Positions 1-8,532 of a DNA stretch of 64,000 nucleotides are shown piece by piece. Each line of letters starts with the position of its first letter. The first letter of the stretch is position 1. A program made the translations under genes and the position numbers. The notes beneath the pieces were generated by a model. It saw nothing but the letters and a program-made list of their open reading frames with translations, was not told where the DNA came from and searched no databases. Source of the stretch: Streptomyces triticirhizae (lineage in GTDB: Bacteria > Actinomycetota > Actinomycetes > Streptomycetales > Streptomycetaceae); assembly GCF_003696235.1 (NCBI RefSeq), contig NZ_RFFJ01000005.1, positions 24,169 through 88,168 on the forward strand. The letters are read 5' to 3'.

Positions 1-541
1 CGCAGGCCAGGTGCGACCAGACGCCGGTCACCCGCACCGCGCCCGCCTCCTCGGCGGCGCGCGCCGCCGCGACCAGCTCGGGCCAGTCGGCCGACGGCGC
101 GCCGTTGCGGCCCAGCCCGGTGTCGGCCTTCAGCTGCACCCGGGCCGTCCGGCCGGCCGCCCGCGCGGCGGCCACCGCGAGGTCCAACGCCCAGCGGCCG
201 CTCACCGAGACGTCGATGTCCGCCTCCACCGCCGCCCGCCAGGGCCCGTCCGGCGTCCACAGCCAGCACAGCAGCGGGCCCGTGTCGCCGGCCGCGCGCA
301 GCGCCAACGCCTCGGCGGGCGTCGCGGTCCCCAGCCAACGCGCCCCCGCCTGCCGGGCGGCCCGCGCGCAGGGCAGCATCCCGTGGCCGTAGGCGTCGGC
401 CTTGACCACGGCCATCAGCGCCGCGCCGCCGACGAGGCGACGGCGCAGCGCCCGCACGTTGGCGCGCAGCGCGGCGAGGTCGATGTCCGCGCGCAGGGGC
501 GGCCCCTCGCCCGGTCCCCCTGTCGTTGCATGGTCGTTCAT
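1..541 (-). CDS. alr: Alanine racemase, N-terminal part (gene runs off the left edge)
   Basis: The first 180 residues of a fold-type III PLP alanine racemase, which makes D-alanine for peptidoglycan. The motif VVKADAYGHG near residue 45 carries the lysine that binds PLP. Further on the family segments WLGTATPAEAL and VQLKADTGLGRNG follow at the expected spacing. The start chosen is the ATG at 539-541, giving MNDHATTGG. The C-terminal beta domain, with the catalytic tyrosine, lies outside the window. The gene points away from nnr across a 132-base divergent gap. Identification is firm; completeness cannot be judged. Confidence 0.9.
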   Translation of the reverse strand, partial: MNDHATTGGPGEGPPLRADIDLAALRANVRALRRRLVGGAALMAVVKADAYGHGMLPCARAARQAGARWLGTATPAEALALRAAGDTGPLLCWLWTPDGPWRAAVEADIDVSVSGRWALDLAVAAARAAGRTARVQLKADTGLGRNGAPSADWPELVAAARAAEEAGAVRVTGVWSHLAC

Positions 542-673
542 CGCCCACCAGTGTCGCAGCAAGCCCGCCGCGCGCCCCAGCGTCCCGCCGGCCCGGGCCA
601 CGCCGGCCCCGCCGGGTGGTCCTGACGCGCCGGGCGCGCCCGGCGGGGCGGAGCGCTGGGCAGACTGGGGCCC

Positions 674-2137
674 ATGAGGACTGCTTACCGAGTGGAGACC
701 GTGCGCGCCGCCGAGAGCGCGCTGATGGCCAGGCTCCCCGAAGGCACGCTGATGAACAGGGCCGCCGCAGGACTGGCCGCCGCCTGCGCCGAGTTGCTGC
801 GGCCCGGCCTCGGCCGGCGCACCGTCGCCCGCGTGGTGCTGCTCGTCGGCGGCGGGGACAACGGCGGCGACGCGCTGTTCGCCGGCGCCCGGCTGGCGCG
901 GCGCGGCATCGGCGTCAACGCGCTGCTGCTGGCACCCGACCGCGCGCACCCGGCGGGGCTGGCCGCGCTGCGGGCGGCGGGCGGGCGCTGTCTCGCGGTC
1001 GCCGACATCGCGCCCGGCGCCCTGACCACGCTGCTGGGGCGGGCCTCGATGGTGGTGGACGGCATCACCGGCATCGGCGGCCGGGGCGGACTGCGGCCGG
1101 TGGCCGCCGAGTTGGCGGAACGGGTCACGGCGTCCGGCGCCCCCGTCATCGCCGTCGACCTGCCCAGCGGCATCGACGCCGACACCGGCGAGGTGCACGG
1201 GCCGGTGCTGCCGGCCGCGCTCACCGTGACCTTCGGCACCCTCAAGCCGGGGCTGCTCGTCGACCCGGCGCGGCAACACGCCGGCGAGGTGCGGCTGGTG
1301 GACATCGGGCTGCGCCCGCTGCTGCCCGTCGAGCCCGAGGCCGCGGCGCTCACCCCGGCCGAGGTGGCGGCGCTGCTGCCGAGGCCGACCGGCGAGAGCG
1401 ACAAGTACCGGCGGGGCGTGCTGGGCGTCGCCGCCGGCTCCGCCCGCTACCCGGGCGCGGCCGTGCTCACCGTCGGCGGGGCGCTCCACGGCGGGGTCGG
1501 CGCGGTCCGCTACGCGGGCCCGGCCCACGGCGCGGTGATCGCCCGTCACCCGGAGACGCTGGTCAGCCCCGGCACCCCGGCCGAGGCCGGGCGGGTGCAG
1601 GCGTGGGTGGCCGGGCCGGGACTCGGCGACCACCCGGAGGCGGAACGGGTGGTGCACGAGGTGCTGGCAGCCGACGTTCCGCTGCTCCTCGACGCGGACG
1701 CGCTGCGCGGCCTGGACCCGGCGCGGGTCCGCGCCCGTTCGGCGCCGACGCTGCTCACCCCGCACGCGGGCGAGGCGGCGGCGCTGCTGGGCGTGGCGCG
1801 GGAACGGGTGGAGTCGCGGCGGCTGGCCTCCGTGCGCGAACTGGCCGAACGCTTCGGCGCCACCGTGCTGTTGAAGGGTTCGACGACGCTGGTCGCCGAT
1901 CCGGCCGGGCCGGTGCTGGTCAACGAGACCGGCACGCCGTGGCTGGCGACGGCCGGCAGCGGCGACGTGCTCTCCGGGCTGGCGGGCGGACTGCTGGCCG
2001 CCGGCCTCGCGGCCCGCGACGCGGGCGCGGTCGCCGCGCACCTCCACGGCCTGGCGGGCCGCGCGGCCCCGATGCCGGCGACGGCGTCCGGCGTGACGGA
2101 CGCCCTGCCGACGGCGTGGCGGTCGCTGACGGGGTGA
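674..2137 (+). CDS. nnr: Bifunctional NAD(P)H-hydrate epimerase / ADP-dependent hydratase
   Basis: A 487-residue metabolite-repair enzyme that epimerises and dehydrates damaged NADHX and NADPHX back to NAD(P)H. Residues 1-210 are the YjeF-N epimerase half, with GGGDNGGDALFAGARLA and the DLPSGIDADTGEVHG segment. Residues about 225-487 are the ribokinase-like dehydratase half, with AGSGDVLSGLAGGLLAAG near the ADP and catalytic site. The length is normal for the two-domain form. In many actinomycetes this gene runs in the same direction as acpS and alr; here it lies on the opposite strand to both. It is followed closely by an inositol-phosphatase-like gene. Confidence 0.92.
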   Translation: MRTAYRVETVRAAESALMARLPEGTLMNRAAAGLAAACAELLRPGLGRRTVARVVLLVGGGDNGGDALFAGARLARRGIGVNALLLAPDRAHPAGLAALRAAGGRCLAVADIAPGALTTLLGRASMVVDGITGIGGRGGLRPVAAELAERVTASGAPVIAVDLPSGIDADTGEVHGPVLPAALTVTFGTLKPGLLVDPARQHAGEVRLVDIGLRPLLPVEPEAAALTPAEVAALLPRPTGESDKYRRGVLGVAAGSARYPGAAVLTVGGALHGGVGAVRYAGPAHGAVIARHPETLVSPGTPAEAGRVQAWVAGPGLGDHPEAERVVHEVLAADVPLLLDADALRGLDPARVRARSAPTLLTPHAGEAAALLGVARERVESRRLASVRELAERFGATVLLKGSTTLVADPAGPVLVNETGTPWLATAGSGDVLSGLAGGLLAAGLAARDAGAVAAHLHGLAGRAAPMPATASGVTDALPTAWRSLTG

Positions 2138-2196
2138 CGGCTGGCGGCTTTCGGGGGCTGCCGGCCGGCACCCGGACACGACCTAGGCTGCGGTCC

Positions 2197-2721
2197 ATGC
2201 ACAGTCCCAGGGCGGGGTCCGACGGTGCCGGTGGCCGGTCCGACGTCGAGGTGGCGCTGCGCGGCGGCCCGGCGGCGGTGGCCGACCCGTTCGGCGGGGA
2301 GGTCTTCGGCACCGACGGAAGGACCGCCTGGGCCCGGGCCGCCGGGCCGCTCGACCGGGGCGACGCGCCCCTGGCGCCCACCCCGGCCACGCGGCTGGTC
2401 AACCTCGACCCGCCGTTCCCGAACGCGCCCGGCTTCCGGGCCGTGGAACTGCTGGCGCACCCCGGGTTCGTCGAACGGTTCCGGCCGCGCGTCGTGTCCT
2501 CCACCCTGGCGCTGGCCTGGGTCGCCGCCGGCCGGCGCGCGGCGTATGTCACCGACGGCGGCGACCTCGCCGACAGCGTGCACTTCGCGGCGGGCATCGC
2601 GCTGTGCCGGGCCGCCGGCTGCGTGGTCACCGACATCGACGGCGCCGACGGCCCCGGCCGGGGCCTGGTGGCGGCGGCCGACGCGGACACCCACGCGGAA
2701 CTGCTCTCGCTGCTGGCCTGA
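2197..2721 (+). CDS. Inositol monophosphatase-like protein, short form
   Basis: A 174-residue protein whose C-terminal part resembles inositol monophosphatase family enzymes: AYVTDGGDLADSVHFAAGIA followed by LCRAAGCVVTDIDGADG matches the family pattern of an Asp, a run of Ala/Gly and then a VVTD-x-DG end. Full-length members have about 260 residues and an N-terminal metal site with the DPLDGT motif, which is absent here, so catalytic activity is doubtful. The ATG at 2197 is the first good start after nnr, 59 bases downstream. It may be co-transcribed with nnr. It could be a substrate-binding or degenerate family member. Confidence 0.6.
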   Translation: MHSPRAGSDGAGGRSDVEVALRGGPAAVADPFGGEVFGTDGRTAWARAAGPLDRGDAPLAPTPATRLVNLDPPFPNAPGFRAVELLAHPGFVERFRPRVVSSTLALAWVAAGRRAAYVTDGGDLADSVHFAAGIALCRAAGCVVTDIDGADGPGRGLVAAADADTHAELLSLLA

Positions 2722-2821
2722 GGGCCGCCGCAGACCCCGGGCAAAGCGCCCCCGACGGCCACCGTCACGGAACGGGCACTTCGGCCACATCTCTCCCCAA
2801 CTCCGGCGCCACGCTCTCCAC

Positions 2822-2959
2822 ATGACCCGCACCCGCACGCTGCTGATCGCAGCCGCCACCGCGACCGTTCTCGCCTTGACAGGCTGTGGAGGCGACGACA
2901 CCGACGACACCGACGACACGAGTCTGGACGCGCCCACCTGGGGCGCCACGATCCCGTAG
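2822..2959 (+). CDS. Very short putative lipoprotein (45 aa)
   Basis: A 45-residue open frame with a charged N-terminus (MTRTRT), a hydrophobic stretch LLIAAATATVLALTGC ending in a lipobox-like LTGC, and then only about 24 residues, GGDDTDDTDDT followed by a short tail. As predicted, signal peptidase II would leave a tiny acidic lipopeptide on the outer face of the membrane. The Asp-Asp-Thr repeat is coded by a short tandem DNA repeat. No family is recognised. It may be a real small lipoprotein or the surviving start of a larger decayed gene. It sits between the nnr group and the convergent acpS. Confidence 0.5.
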   Translation: MTRTRTLLIAAATATVLALTGCGGDDTDDTDDTSLDAPTWGATIP

Positions 2960-3000
2960 ACAGTTCCGGAGACACAGCCCCGGAGACACAGTCCCGGAGG
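2958..3000 (+). repeat. Short tandem repeat, 14-base unit, about three copies
   Basis: The unit AGACACAGTCCCGG recurs as AGACACAGCCCCGG and in a shortened first copy AGACAGTTCCGG, starting at the stop codon of the small lipoprotein frame. It lies in the gap between that frame and the convergent acpS gene. Function unknown; probably slippage. Confidence 0.6.
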
Positions 3001-3095
3001 TGGCCGCGACGCCCCCCGGCTTCCCCCGCCCGGTCACCTCCGAGGAACGCGCCGGCCCGGCCCGTCAGGGGCCGGGAGGCTCCGCCTCCGGCCGG

Positions 3096-3470
3096 TCAGG
3101 CCCCCGCCTCCGCGATGACCACCGCCGACGCCACCCCCGCGTCGTGGCTCAGGGAGACGTGCCAGCACGTCACTCCCAGCGCCGCCGCGCGGGCGGCGAC
3201 CGTGCCGCGTACCTCCAGGCGCGGCTGGCCGGACTCGGTCTGGATCACCTCCGCGTCCGTCCAGCGCAGGCCGCCGGGCGCGCCCAGCGCCTTCGCCAGG
3301 GCCTCCTTCGCCGCGAACCGCGCGGCCAGGGACGCGACGCCGCGTCGTTCCCCGCTCGGCAGCACCAGTTCCGCCTCGACGAAGAGCCGCCGCGCCAGCT
3401 CGGGGGTGCGTTCCAGGGACCGCGCGAACCGGTCGATCTCCGCCACGTCGATACCCACGCCCACGATCAT
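3096..3470 (-). CDS. acpS: Holo-[acyl-carrier-protein] synthase
   Basis: A 124-residue AcpS-type phosphopantetheinyl transferase, which moves 4'-phosphopantetheine from CoA to the serine of acyl carrier proteins. The N-terminus [19 protein letters not shown] holds the Mg-binding Asp, and the central [13 protein letters not shown] holds the Glu and Lys of the active site. The end reads [19 protein letters not shown], as in the family. Length is normal. Its ATG overlaps the stop of the upstream GlmS-like gene in an ATGA arrangement, so the two are probably translationally coupled. Confidence 0.95.
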   Translation of the reverse strand: MIVGVGIDVAEIDRFARSLERTPELARRLFVEAELVLPSGERRGVASLAARFAAKEALAKALGAPGGLRWTDAEVIQTESGQPRLEVRGTVAARAAALGVTCWHVSLSHDAGVASAVVIAEAGA

Positions 3471-4186
3471 GCGCGCAGCACGCCCCCCTCGGCGTCGGTG
3501 ATCTCGCACCGCACCTCGTCCCATTCGCGGCGCAGCAGCACCACCTGTTCGCCGGGGGTCGTGTCCAGCGAGACGACCTCCTGCGGTCGCTGCGCCTCCA
3601 GCGCCGCCGCGTCGGAGGCGAGCAGCGCCTCGCCGGCGCCCAGCCCCACCGTCAGCGGCAGGCCGCGCCGCGCCGCGACCACGGTGTCGGGGGCGTCCGC
3701 GTGCAGCGCGAGCAGCGCGAAGTCGCCGTCGAGCGCGCGGCACAGCTGGCGCGCGGCCTCGGCCGGCTCGTACGCGGAGGAGAACGCCTCGGCCAGCAGC
3801 CGGGCCACCGCCTCGCCCACGGTTCCGGTGCGCAGCGGGTGGCCGCGTTCGGTCAACTCCTCGGCCAGCGCGGGCCCGTTGGTCGGCTCCCCGATCAGCG
3901 CGACGGCCACCCGCCCGGCCTCGTCCAGCTGGGGGCCGGCGTTCTCGGGGGCGTCCCGGGCGTCGCGGCTGAGCCCGATGCCGCTGCCGCCGGTGGGCAG
4001 CGGGTGGGTGCGCAGCGCCTCGGTCAGCGCCGGGAGGGAGTCGGCCGGCGGGGAGCAGGCCAGGCCGCCGTCGGCCAGCACCGCGACGCCGCAGGCATCG
4101 TGCTCGAGCCGGCGCACCCGGCCGAGCTGGGCCAGCACCACGTCGAGGGCGGACTGGACACCCGTGTACCCCACGATCCCGCACAT
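3467..4186 (-). CDS. GlmS-like glutaminase domain only, active site degenerate
   Basis: A 239-residue protein starting MCGIVGYTG, with Cys2 in the position of the nucleophile of class II glutamine amidotransferases. It aligns along the glutaminase half of glucosamine-6-phosphate synthase (for example GIG...[21 protein letters not shown]) and then stops, so both SIS sugar-isomerase domains (about 350 residues) are missing. The usual HTRWATHG becomes [15 protein letters not shown] becomes IGEPTNG, and the TDTE aspartate is lost, so glutamine hydrolysis is unlikely. The frame is intact and coupled to acpS by a 4-base overlap. The start is the ATG before CGIVG; an in-frame upstream ATG at 4237 would add 17 unlikely residues. 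Most likely a domesticated relic of a second glmS. Confidence 0.75.
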   Translation of the reverse strand: MCGIVGYTGVQSALDVVLAQLGRVRRLEHDACGVAVLADGGLACSPPADSLPALTEALRTHPLPTGGSGIGLSRDARDAPENAGPQLDEAGRVAVALIGEPTNGPALAEELTERGHPLRTGTVGEAVARLLAEAFSSAYEPAEAARQLCRALDGDFALLALHADAPDTVVAARRGLPLTVGLGAGEALLASDAAALEAQRPQEVVSLDTTPGEQVVLLRREWDEVRCEITDAEGGVLRA

Positions 4187-4249
4187 GCGGGCAGCGTATC
4201 GGGGTCGCCGCACGGGGTGCCAAGCCGGACGCGACAACCGGACGGAACA

Positions 4250-5344
4250 ATGAGGCGCGTGGCAACCTCACCCTCCGAGCAGCCGAACCCTCCCGAGCCG
4301 TCGAACCGACCCGAAGACCCGAACCGACCCGAAGACCCGAGCCGCCCCGAAGACCCGAGCCGGCGCGCGCGTTCGGGTCGCGCGCCGGCGCGCGGAACGC
4401 GCCCGCAGCGCGCCACGCGCGCCACGCGCCCCACCCCCTACGTGGACCTCTCCCGCGCCGACTGGGGCCGCCCCAGGGACCGGGCCGCATCGCCGCTGAC
4501 CGCCGAGCAGGTGGAACGGCTGCGCGGCCTCGGCGACGTGATCGACGTGGCCGAGGTGCGGGACGTCTACCTGCCGCTCTGCGACCTGCTGCGGCTGCAC
4601 ATCGACGCGGCCCGCCAGCTGCGTGCCCGGGTCGGCGGCTTCCTGGGCGGGCCGCAGCCGGCGACACCGTTCGTCGTGGGCATCGCGGGCAGCGTGGCCG
4701 TCGGCAAGTCGACGGTGGCGAGGCTGCTGCGCGCGCTGCTGGCGCAGGGCCCGGAGGGCTACCGGGTGGCGCTGGTGCCGACCGACGGATTCCTGCTGCC
4801 CAACGCCGAGTTGGAGCGGCGCGGCCTGATGCGCCGCAAGGGCTTCCCGGAGTCCTACGACCGGCGGGCGCTGACCCGTTTCGTGGCGGAGGTGAAGTCG
4901 GGCCGGGCGGAGGTGAGCGCGCCGGTCTACTCGCATCTGGTGTACGACATCGTGCCCGGTGAGCGGGAGACCGTGGTGCGCCCGGACATCCTCGTTCTCG
5001 AAGGGCTGAACGTGCTCCAGCCGGCGCCGCCCGGACGGATCGGGGTGGCGGACTACTTCGATTTCTCGGTGTATGTGGACGCCCGCGTCGCCGACATCGA
5101 ACGCTGGTATCTGGAACGATTCCTGGCGCTGCGGGCCACCGCGTTCCAGGACCCGCGCTCCTTCTTCCGAAGGTATGCGGAGATTCCCGAGGAAAAGGCG
5201 TTGGACTTCGCCAGGAAGACCTGGCGCGAGGTGAACGAGCCGAATCTCGTGGACAATATCGCCCCGACCAGGGGTCGGGCCTCGCTGGTGCTGCGCAAGG
5301 GCCCCGACCACGCGGTCGCCGGGCTGCGGCTGCGCAAGCTCTGA
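4250..5344 (+). CDS. coaA: Type I pantothenate kinase
   Basis: A bacterial CoaA kinase that phosphorylates pantothenate in the first committed step of CoA synthesis. The catalytic part begins near residue 62 with YVDLSRADW, has the P-loop GSVAVGKST, the PTDGFLLPN segment and the family end ADHAV-like region [14 protein letters not shown]. The first 60 residues are an Arg/Pro-rich extension containing three RPEDP repeats and are probably disordered. The ATG at 4250 is used; a GTG at 4259 is in frame and has GAGG five bases before it, so it is a real alternative. It diverges from the GlmS-like gene across 63 bases. Confidence 0.9.
   Translation: MRRVATSPSEQPNPPEPSNRPEDPNRPEDPSRPEDPSRRARSGRAPARGTRPQRATRATRPTPYVDLSRADWGRPRDRAASPLTAEQVERLRGLGDVIDVAEVRDVYLPLCDLLRLHIDAARQLRARVGGFLGGPQPATPFVVGIAGSVAVGKSTVARLLRALLAQGPEGYRVALVPTDGFLLPNAELERRGLMRRKGFPESYDRRALTRFVAEVKSGRAEVSAPVYSHLVYDIVPGERETVVRPDILVLEGLNVLQPAPPGRIGVADYFDFSVYVDARVADIERWYLERFLALRATAFQDPRSFFRRYAEIPEEKALDFARKTWREVNEPNLVDNIAPTRGRASLVLRKGPDHAVAGLRLRKL
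4302..4355 (+). repeat. 18-base tandem repeat inside coaA, three copies
   Basis: Three back-to-back copies of CGAACCGACCCGAAGACC, the third with changes to CGAGCCGCCCCGAAGACC. They encode repeated RPEDP in the N-terminal extension of pantothenate kinase, outside the catalytic domain. Confidence 0.85.
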
Positions 5345-5345
5345 C

Positions 5346-5400
5346 CGGAGAGGGCCGGCGCGCCCCGGCGTCGGCCGGGGCACGCGTCCCGGATTCTCCG
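5346..5400. terminator. Bidirectional terminator between convergent coaA and glmM
   Basis: An inner 8-bp stem GCCCCGGC / GCCGGGGC with loop GTCG at 5362-5381 sits inside an outer CGGAGA / TCTCCG pairing. It lies in the 63-base gap where coaA and glmM meet tail to tail. Confidence 0.6.
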
Positions 5401-5407
5401 AACGGCC

Positions 5408-6775
5408 TCAGCCCAGCGCGGACTTGACCACGTCGGCCAGTCCGCTGGCCACGGCCCGCGCCTGCGCCGCGTCCGCCGCCTCCACCATCACCCGCACCAG
5501 CGGCTCCGTCCCCGAGGGCCGCAGCAGCACCCGGCCGGTCTCGCCGAGCTGCCGCTCGGCCTCGGCCACCGCCTCGGCCAGCTCCCTGCTGTCGGCGACC
5601 CGGGCCCGGTCCACGTCCCGCACGTTGATCAACACCTGCGGCAGCCGCACCATCACCCCCGCCAGCTCCGCCAGCGGGCGGCGGGTCGCCGCCACCCGGG
5701 CGGCCAGCAGCAGCCCGGTGAGGGTGCCGTCCCCGGTGGTCGCGTGGTCGAGAACGATCACATGGCCGGACTGCTCGCCGCCCAACGAGAAGCCGCCGTT
5801 CCACATCTCCTCCAGCACATAGCGGTCGCCGACGGCGGTCTGCCGCACCCGCAGGCCCTCGCGCTCCATGGCGAGCGTGAAGCCCAGGTTGGACATCACG
5901 GTGGAGACCACCGTGTCCTCACGGAGCGTGCCGGCCTCCTTCATCGCGACGCCCAGCACGGCCAGGATCTGGTCGCCGTCCACCTCGGCGCCGGTCCGGT
6001 CGGCGGCCAGGCAGCGGTCCGCGTCGCCGTCCACCGCGATGCCCAGGTCGGCCTCGTGGGCGAGCACCGCGTCGCGCAGCGCGTCCAGGTGGGTCGAGCC
6101 GCAGCCGTCGTTGATGTTGAGCCCGTCCGGGTCGTCGCCGATGCTGATCACATCGGCGCCGGCCCGGGCGAACGCCTCGGGCGCGACCCGCGAGGCCGCG
6201 CCGTGCGCGGTGTCCACGACGATCCGCAGGCCGTCGATCCGGTTGGGCAACACCCCGACCAGGTGCGCCACATAGGCGTCGAAGCCCTCGGTGTGCTCGG
6301 TGACCCGGCCGACGCCGGCGCCCACCGGGCGGTCCCAGGGCTCGCCGGCGGCGTGCTCGCGGTAGACCGCCTCGATCCGGTCCTCCAGCTCGTCGGCCAG
6401 CTTGTGGCCGCCGCGCGCGAAGAACTTGATCCCGTTGTCCGGCATCGGGTTGTGGCTGGCGGAGAGCATCACGCCGAAGCTGGCGCCCAGCGAGCCCGTC
6501 AGATACGCCACCGCCGGGGTCGGCAGCACGCCCACCCGCAGCACGTCCACGCCCGCGCTGGCCAGCCCGGCGACCACGGCCGCCTCAAGGAACTCGCCCG
6601 AGGCCCTCGGGTCGCGGCCCACCACGGCGGTGGGCCGGCGACCGCACGTACTGTCCCGACTCTCCGTCCCGGCCAGCACCCGCGCCGCCGCGACGGACAG
6701 GCCGAGCGCCAGCTCCGCCGTGAGATCCGCATTGGCGACACCGCGTACCCCGTCCGTACCGAAGAGTCGTCCCAC
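5408..6775 (-). CDS. glmM: Phosphoglucosamine mutase
   Basis: A 455-residue enzyme converting glucosamine-6-phosphate to glucosamine-1-phosphate for UDP-GlcNAc and cell-wall synthesis. It begins [14 protein letters not shown], has the phosphoserine loop [11 protein letters not shown], the Mg loop DGDADR and the C-terminal phosphate loop [13 protein letters not shown] chose the GTG at 6773-6775 because GGAGGA lies six bases before it and the protein then starts as in the family; the frame is open further upstream to 6892 but that stretch crosses the rpsI terminator. It is the last gene before rpsI-rplM in the direction of transcription. Confidence 0.93.
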   Translation of the reverse strand: MGRLFGTDGVRGVANADLTAELALGLSVAAARVLAGTESRDSTCGRRPTAVVGRDPRASGEFLEAAVVAGLASAGVDVLRVGVLPTPAVAYLTGSLGASFGVMLSASHNPMPDNGIKFFARGGHKLADELEDRIEAVYREHAAGEPWDRPVGAGVGRVTEHTEGFDAYVAHLVGVLPNRIDGLRIVVDTAHGAASRVAPEAFARAGADVISIGDDPDGLNINDGCGSTHLDALRDAVLAHEADLGIAVDGDADRCLAADRTGAEVDGDQILAVLGVAMKEAGTLREDTVVSTVMSNLGFTLAMEREGLRVRQTAVGDRYVLEEMWNGGFSLGGEQSGHVIVLDHATTGDGTLTGLLLAARVAATRRPLAELAGVMVRLPQVLINVRDVDRARVADSRELAEAVAEAERQLGETGRVLLRPSGTEPLVRVMVEAADAAQARAVASGLADVVKSALG

Positions 6776-6852
6776 TGTCTTTCCTCCGAGTTCACCCACG
6801 CGGCCCGTGACCGATATTCCCTGTCGATTCCCCGTTGACCCTATAAAAGGGG

Positions 6853-6886
6853 ACGCCCCGGCAGCACGGAAGTGCTGCCGGGGCGT
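6853..6886 (-). terminator. Terminator of rplM-rpsI
   Basis: A perfect 15-bp stem, ACGCCCCGGCAGCAC paired with GTGCTGCCGGGGCGT, with loop GGAA. It begins 20 bases after the rpsI stop codon and, on the transcribed strand, is followed by CCCCTTTTATAG. Confidence 0.85.
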
Positions 6887-6906
6887 GAGCAAAATCCTGC
6901 CGGCGA

Positions 6907-7419
6907 TTACCGCTTGCTGTACTGCGTGCCCTTACGAGCCTTCTTCAGACCGGCCTTCTTCCGCTCCACCGCGCGGGCGTCACGGGTCAGGAAGCCGGCC
7001 TTCTTCAGCGGGCCGCGGTTGTTCTCCACGTCCGCCTCGTTCAGCGCGCGGGCCACGCCGAGGCGCAGCGCGCCGGCCTGGCCGGAGATGCCGCCGCCGG
7101 CGATGCGCGCGACAACGTCATAGCGCTCGTCCAGCTCCAGCACCTTGAACGGCTCGTTCACGGACTGCTGGTGCACCTTGTTGGGGAAGTACCCCTCCAG
7201 GGTGCGGCCGTTGATCCGCCACTTGCCGGTGCCCGGAACGATCCGGACCCGGGCGATGGCGTTCTTCCGACGGCCGGTCCCGGCGCCGGGGAGCGGGTCA
7301 CCGAAGCGCGCGTTCAGCTGCTCGCCGGAGGCGGCGAAGTCCTCGCTGGCGCTCTCGGTGGTGTACTCCTCGACCTCGGGGACCTCGGCGTCCAGGTTCT
7401 CGGGGGTGGTCTCGGCCAC
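6907..7419 (-). CDS. rpsI: 30S ribosomal protein S9
   Basis: A 170-residue S9. The core starts at [19 protein letters not shown] and ends in the basic tail [11 protein letters not shown], whose last Arg reaches the P-site tRNA anticodon loop in known ribosomes. The first 45 or so residues are an acidic extension ([18 protein letters not shown]) typical of streptomycetes. The start is a GTG with AAGGAGAATC just before it. It lies 42 bases after rplM, and the pair forms one transcript closed by the hairpin at 6853-6886. Confidence 0.97.
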   Translation of the reverse strand: MAETTPENLDAEVPEVEEYTTESASEDFAASGEQLNARFGDPLPGAGTGRRKNAIARVRIVPGTGKWRINGRTLEGYFPNKVHQQSVNEPFKVLELDERYDVVARIAGGGISGQAGALRLGVARALNEADVENNRGPLKKAGFLTRDARAVERKKAGLKKARKGTQYSKR

Positions 7420-7461
7420 GATTCTCCTTGAGATGTCTCTACGTCTTAGGGTGTGGCCGGA

Positions 7462-7905
7462 CTACTGCGCGACCTGGGTGATCTCGAACGGCACGGGCCG
7501 CTGGGCCGCGTGCGGGTGGTCGGGGCCGGCATAGACCTTCAGCTTGGAGAGCATCTGGCGGCCGAGGGTGTTCTTCGGGAGCATCCCGCGCACGGCCTTC
7601 TCGACGGCGCGCTCGGGGTTCTTCTCCAGAAGGTCTCCATAGCGCACCGAGCGGAGACCGCCCGGGTAGCCGGAGTGCCGGTAGGCGAGCTTCTGGGTCC
7701 GCTTGTTGCCGGACAGGTGCACCTTGTCGGCGTTGACGATGATGACGAAGTCACCGGTGTCAACGTGCGGTGCGTACACGGGCTTGTGCTTGCCCCGCAG
7801 AAGGGTGGCGGCCTGGGAGGCCAGGCGGCCCAGCACGACATCGGCGGCGTCGATGACGTGCCACTGACGCTGGACGTCGCCGGGCTTGGGGCTGTACGTA
7901 CGCAC
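7462..7905 (-). CDS. rplM: 50S ribosomal protein L13
   Basis: A 147-residue L13, an early-assembly 23S rRNA binder. Recognised by [39 protein letters not shown] and [19 protein letters not shown]. The start is taken as the GTG at 7903-7905 ([10 protein letters not shown]), which gives the usual length; an upstream in-frame GTG at 7989 would add 28 residues unlike the family. First gene of the rplM-rpsI transcript, with a promoter candidate about 180 bases upstream. Confidence 0.96.
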   Translation of the reverse strand: MRTYSPKPGDVQRQWHVIDAADVVLGRLASQAATLLRGKHKPVYAPHVDTGDFVIIVNADKVHLSGNKRTQKLAYRHSGYPGGLRSVRYGDLLEKNPERAVEKAVRGMLPKNTLGRQMLSKLKVYAGPDHPHAAQRPVPFEITQVAQ

Positions 7906-8081
7906 GGGTCGTAGCCTTCGCTTTTCAGTGAGTGGTTCCTGACAAGGCCACCCGGCGATCAGCAGAACCGTCGGCATCCGGTGACGCAAACCGGGGTGCC
8001 GTCCGCTGGCGACCGTCCTGGTGGACCGGCGCTGGGCCCCTCACGTGAGATCGAGCAAGCCAAACGCATTATCGACCAGGC

Positions 8082-8111
8082 AGAATACCGCGCCCCTCCC
8101 GAAGGGGTCAA
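8082..8111 (-). promoter_or_regulatory. Promoter candidate for rplM-rpsI
   Basis: On the minus strand TTGACC (8111-8106) is followed by an 18-base spacer and TATTCT (8087-8082), a good match to the main vegetative sigma consensus. It would give a leader of about 170 bases before rplM. Confidence 0.6.
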
Positions 8112-8144
8112 AACGAGCCCGCCCCCCCGCCGGGACCTGCGCCC

Positions 8145-8421
8145 CTACCGGGACCTGCGCACCCGCCGCTCGTCCCAGACCGCCTCGGGCGTCTCCCGCA
8201 CCAGCCCGTCCTCGCCGAAGACCAGGAACCGGTCGAAGGAACGGGCGAACCAGCGGTCGTGCGTCACCGCGCGCAGCCCGGTCCTGCCGCCGCGCAGCCG
8301 CATCCTGATGTCCCGCCGACGCGGCGGCTCCTGCGGCGGGCCGGCCTCCTCGAACTTCCGCCAACAGCGGCCGCCCGTCCGGGAGGTGGTACTCGAGGTG
8401 CGCCGCCTCGATGTGCCGCAT
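8145..8421 (-). pseudogene. Collapsed ABC-F family ATPase gene
   Basis: The ATG at 8421 opens a typical ABC-F beginning, MRHIEAAHLEYHLPDGRPLL, but after about 24 codons the sequence jumps, in another frame, to what looks like the very end of such a protein: LRAVTHDRWFARSFDRFLVF, then EAVWDERRVRRSR and a stop at 8145. The Walker A, Walker B, signature and linker regions, some 450 residues of a normal 530-residue protein, are gone. An imperfect duplication of CGGGACCTGCGC lies around its end (8131-8161). This looks like a large internal deletion plus a frameshift. It sits just upstream of the rplM promoter. Confidence 0.7.
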
Positions 8422-8532
8422 CCGCCGCAGTGTGCCGAGCGGACCGACCGTTGCCAATCCGTTTTCGCACGGGGACCGGAACGGCACGAACCGGCGCACT
8501 GACCGGGGCCGCGCCGCATTAAACTGCCGCCC

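Noticed and set aside
7906..7989. A longer N-terminus for L13 from the GTG at 7989
   Set aside because: The added 28 residues do not match the family; the GTG at 7905 gives the standard 147 residues.
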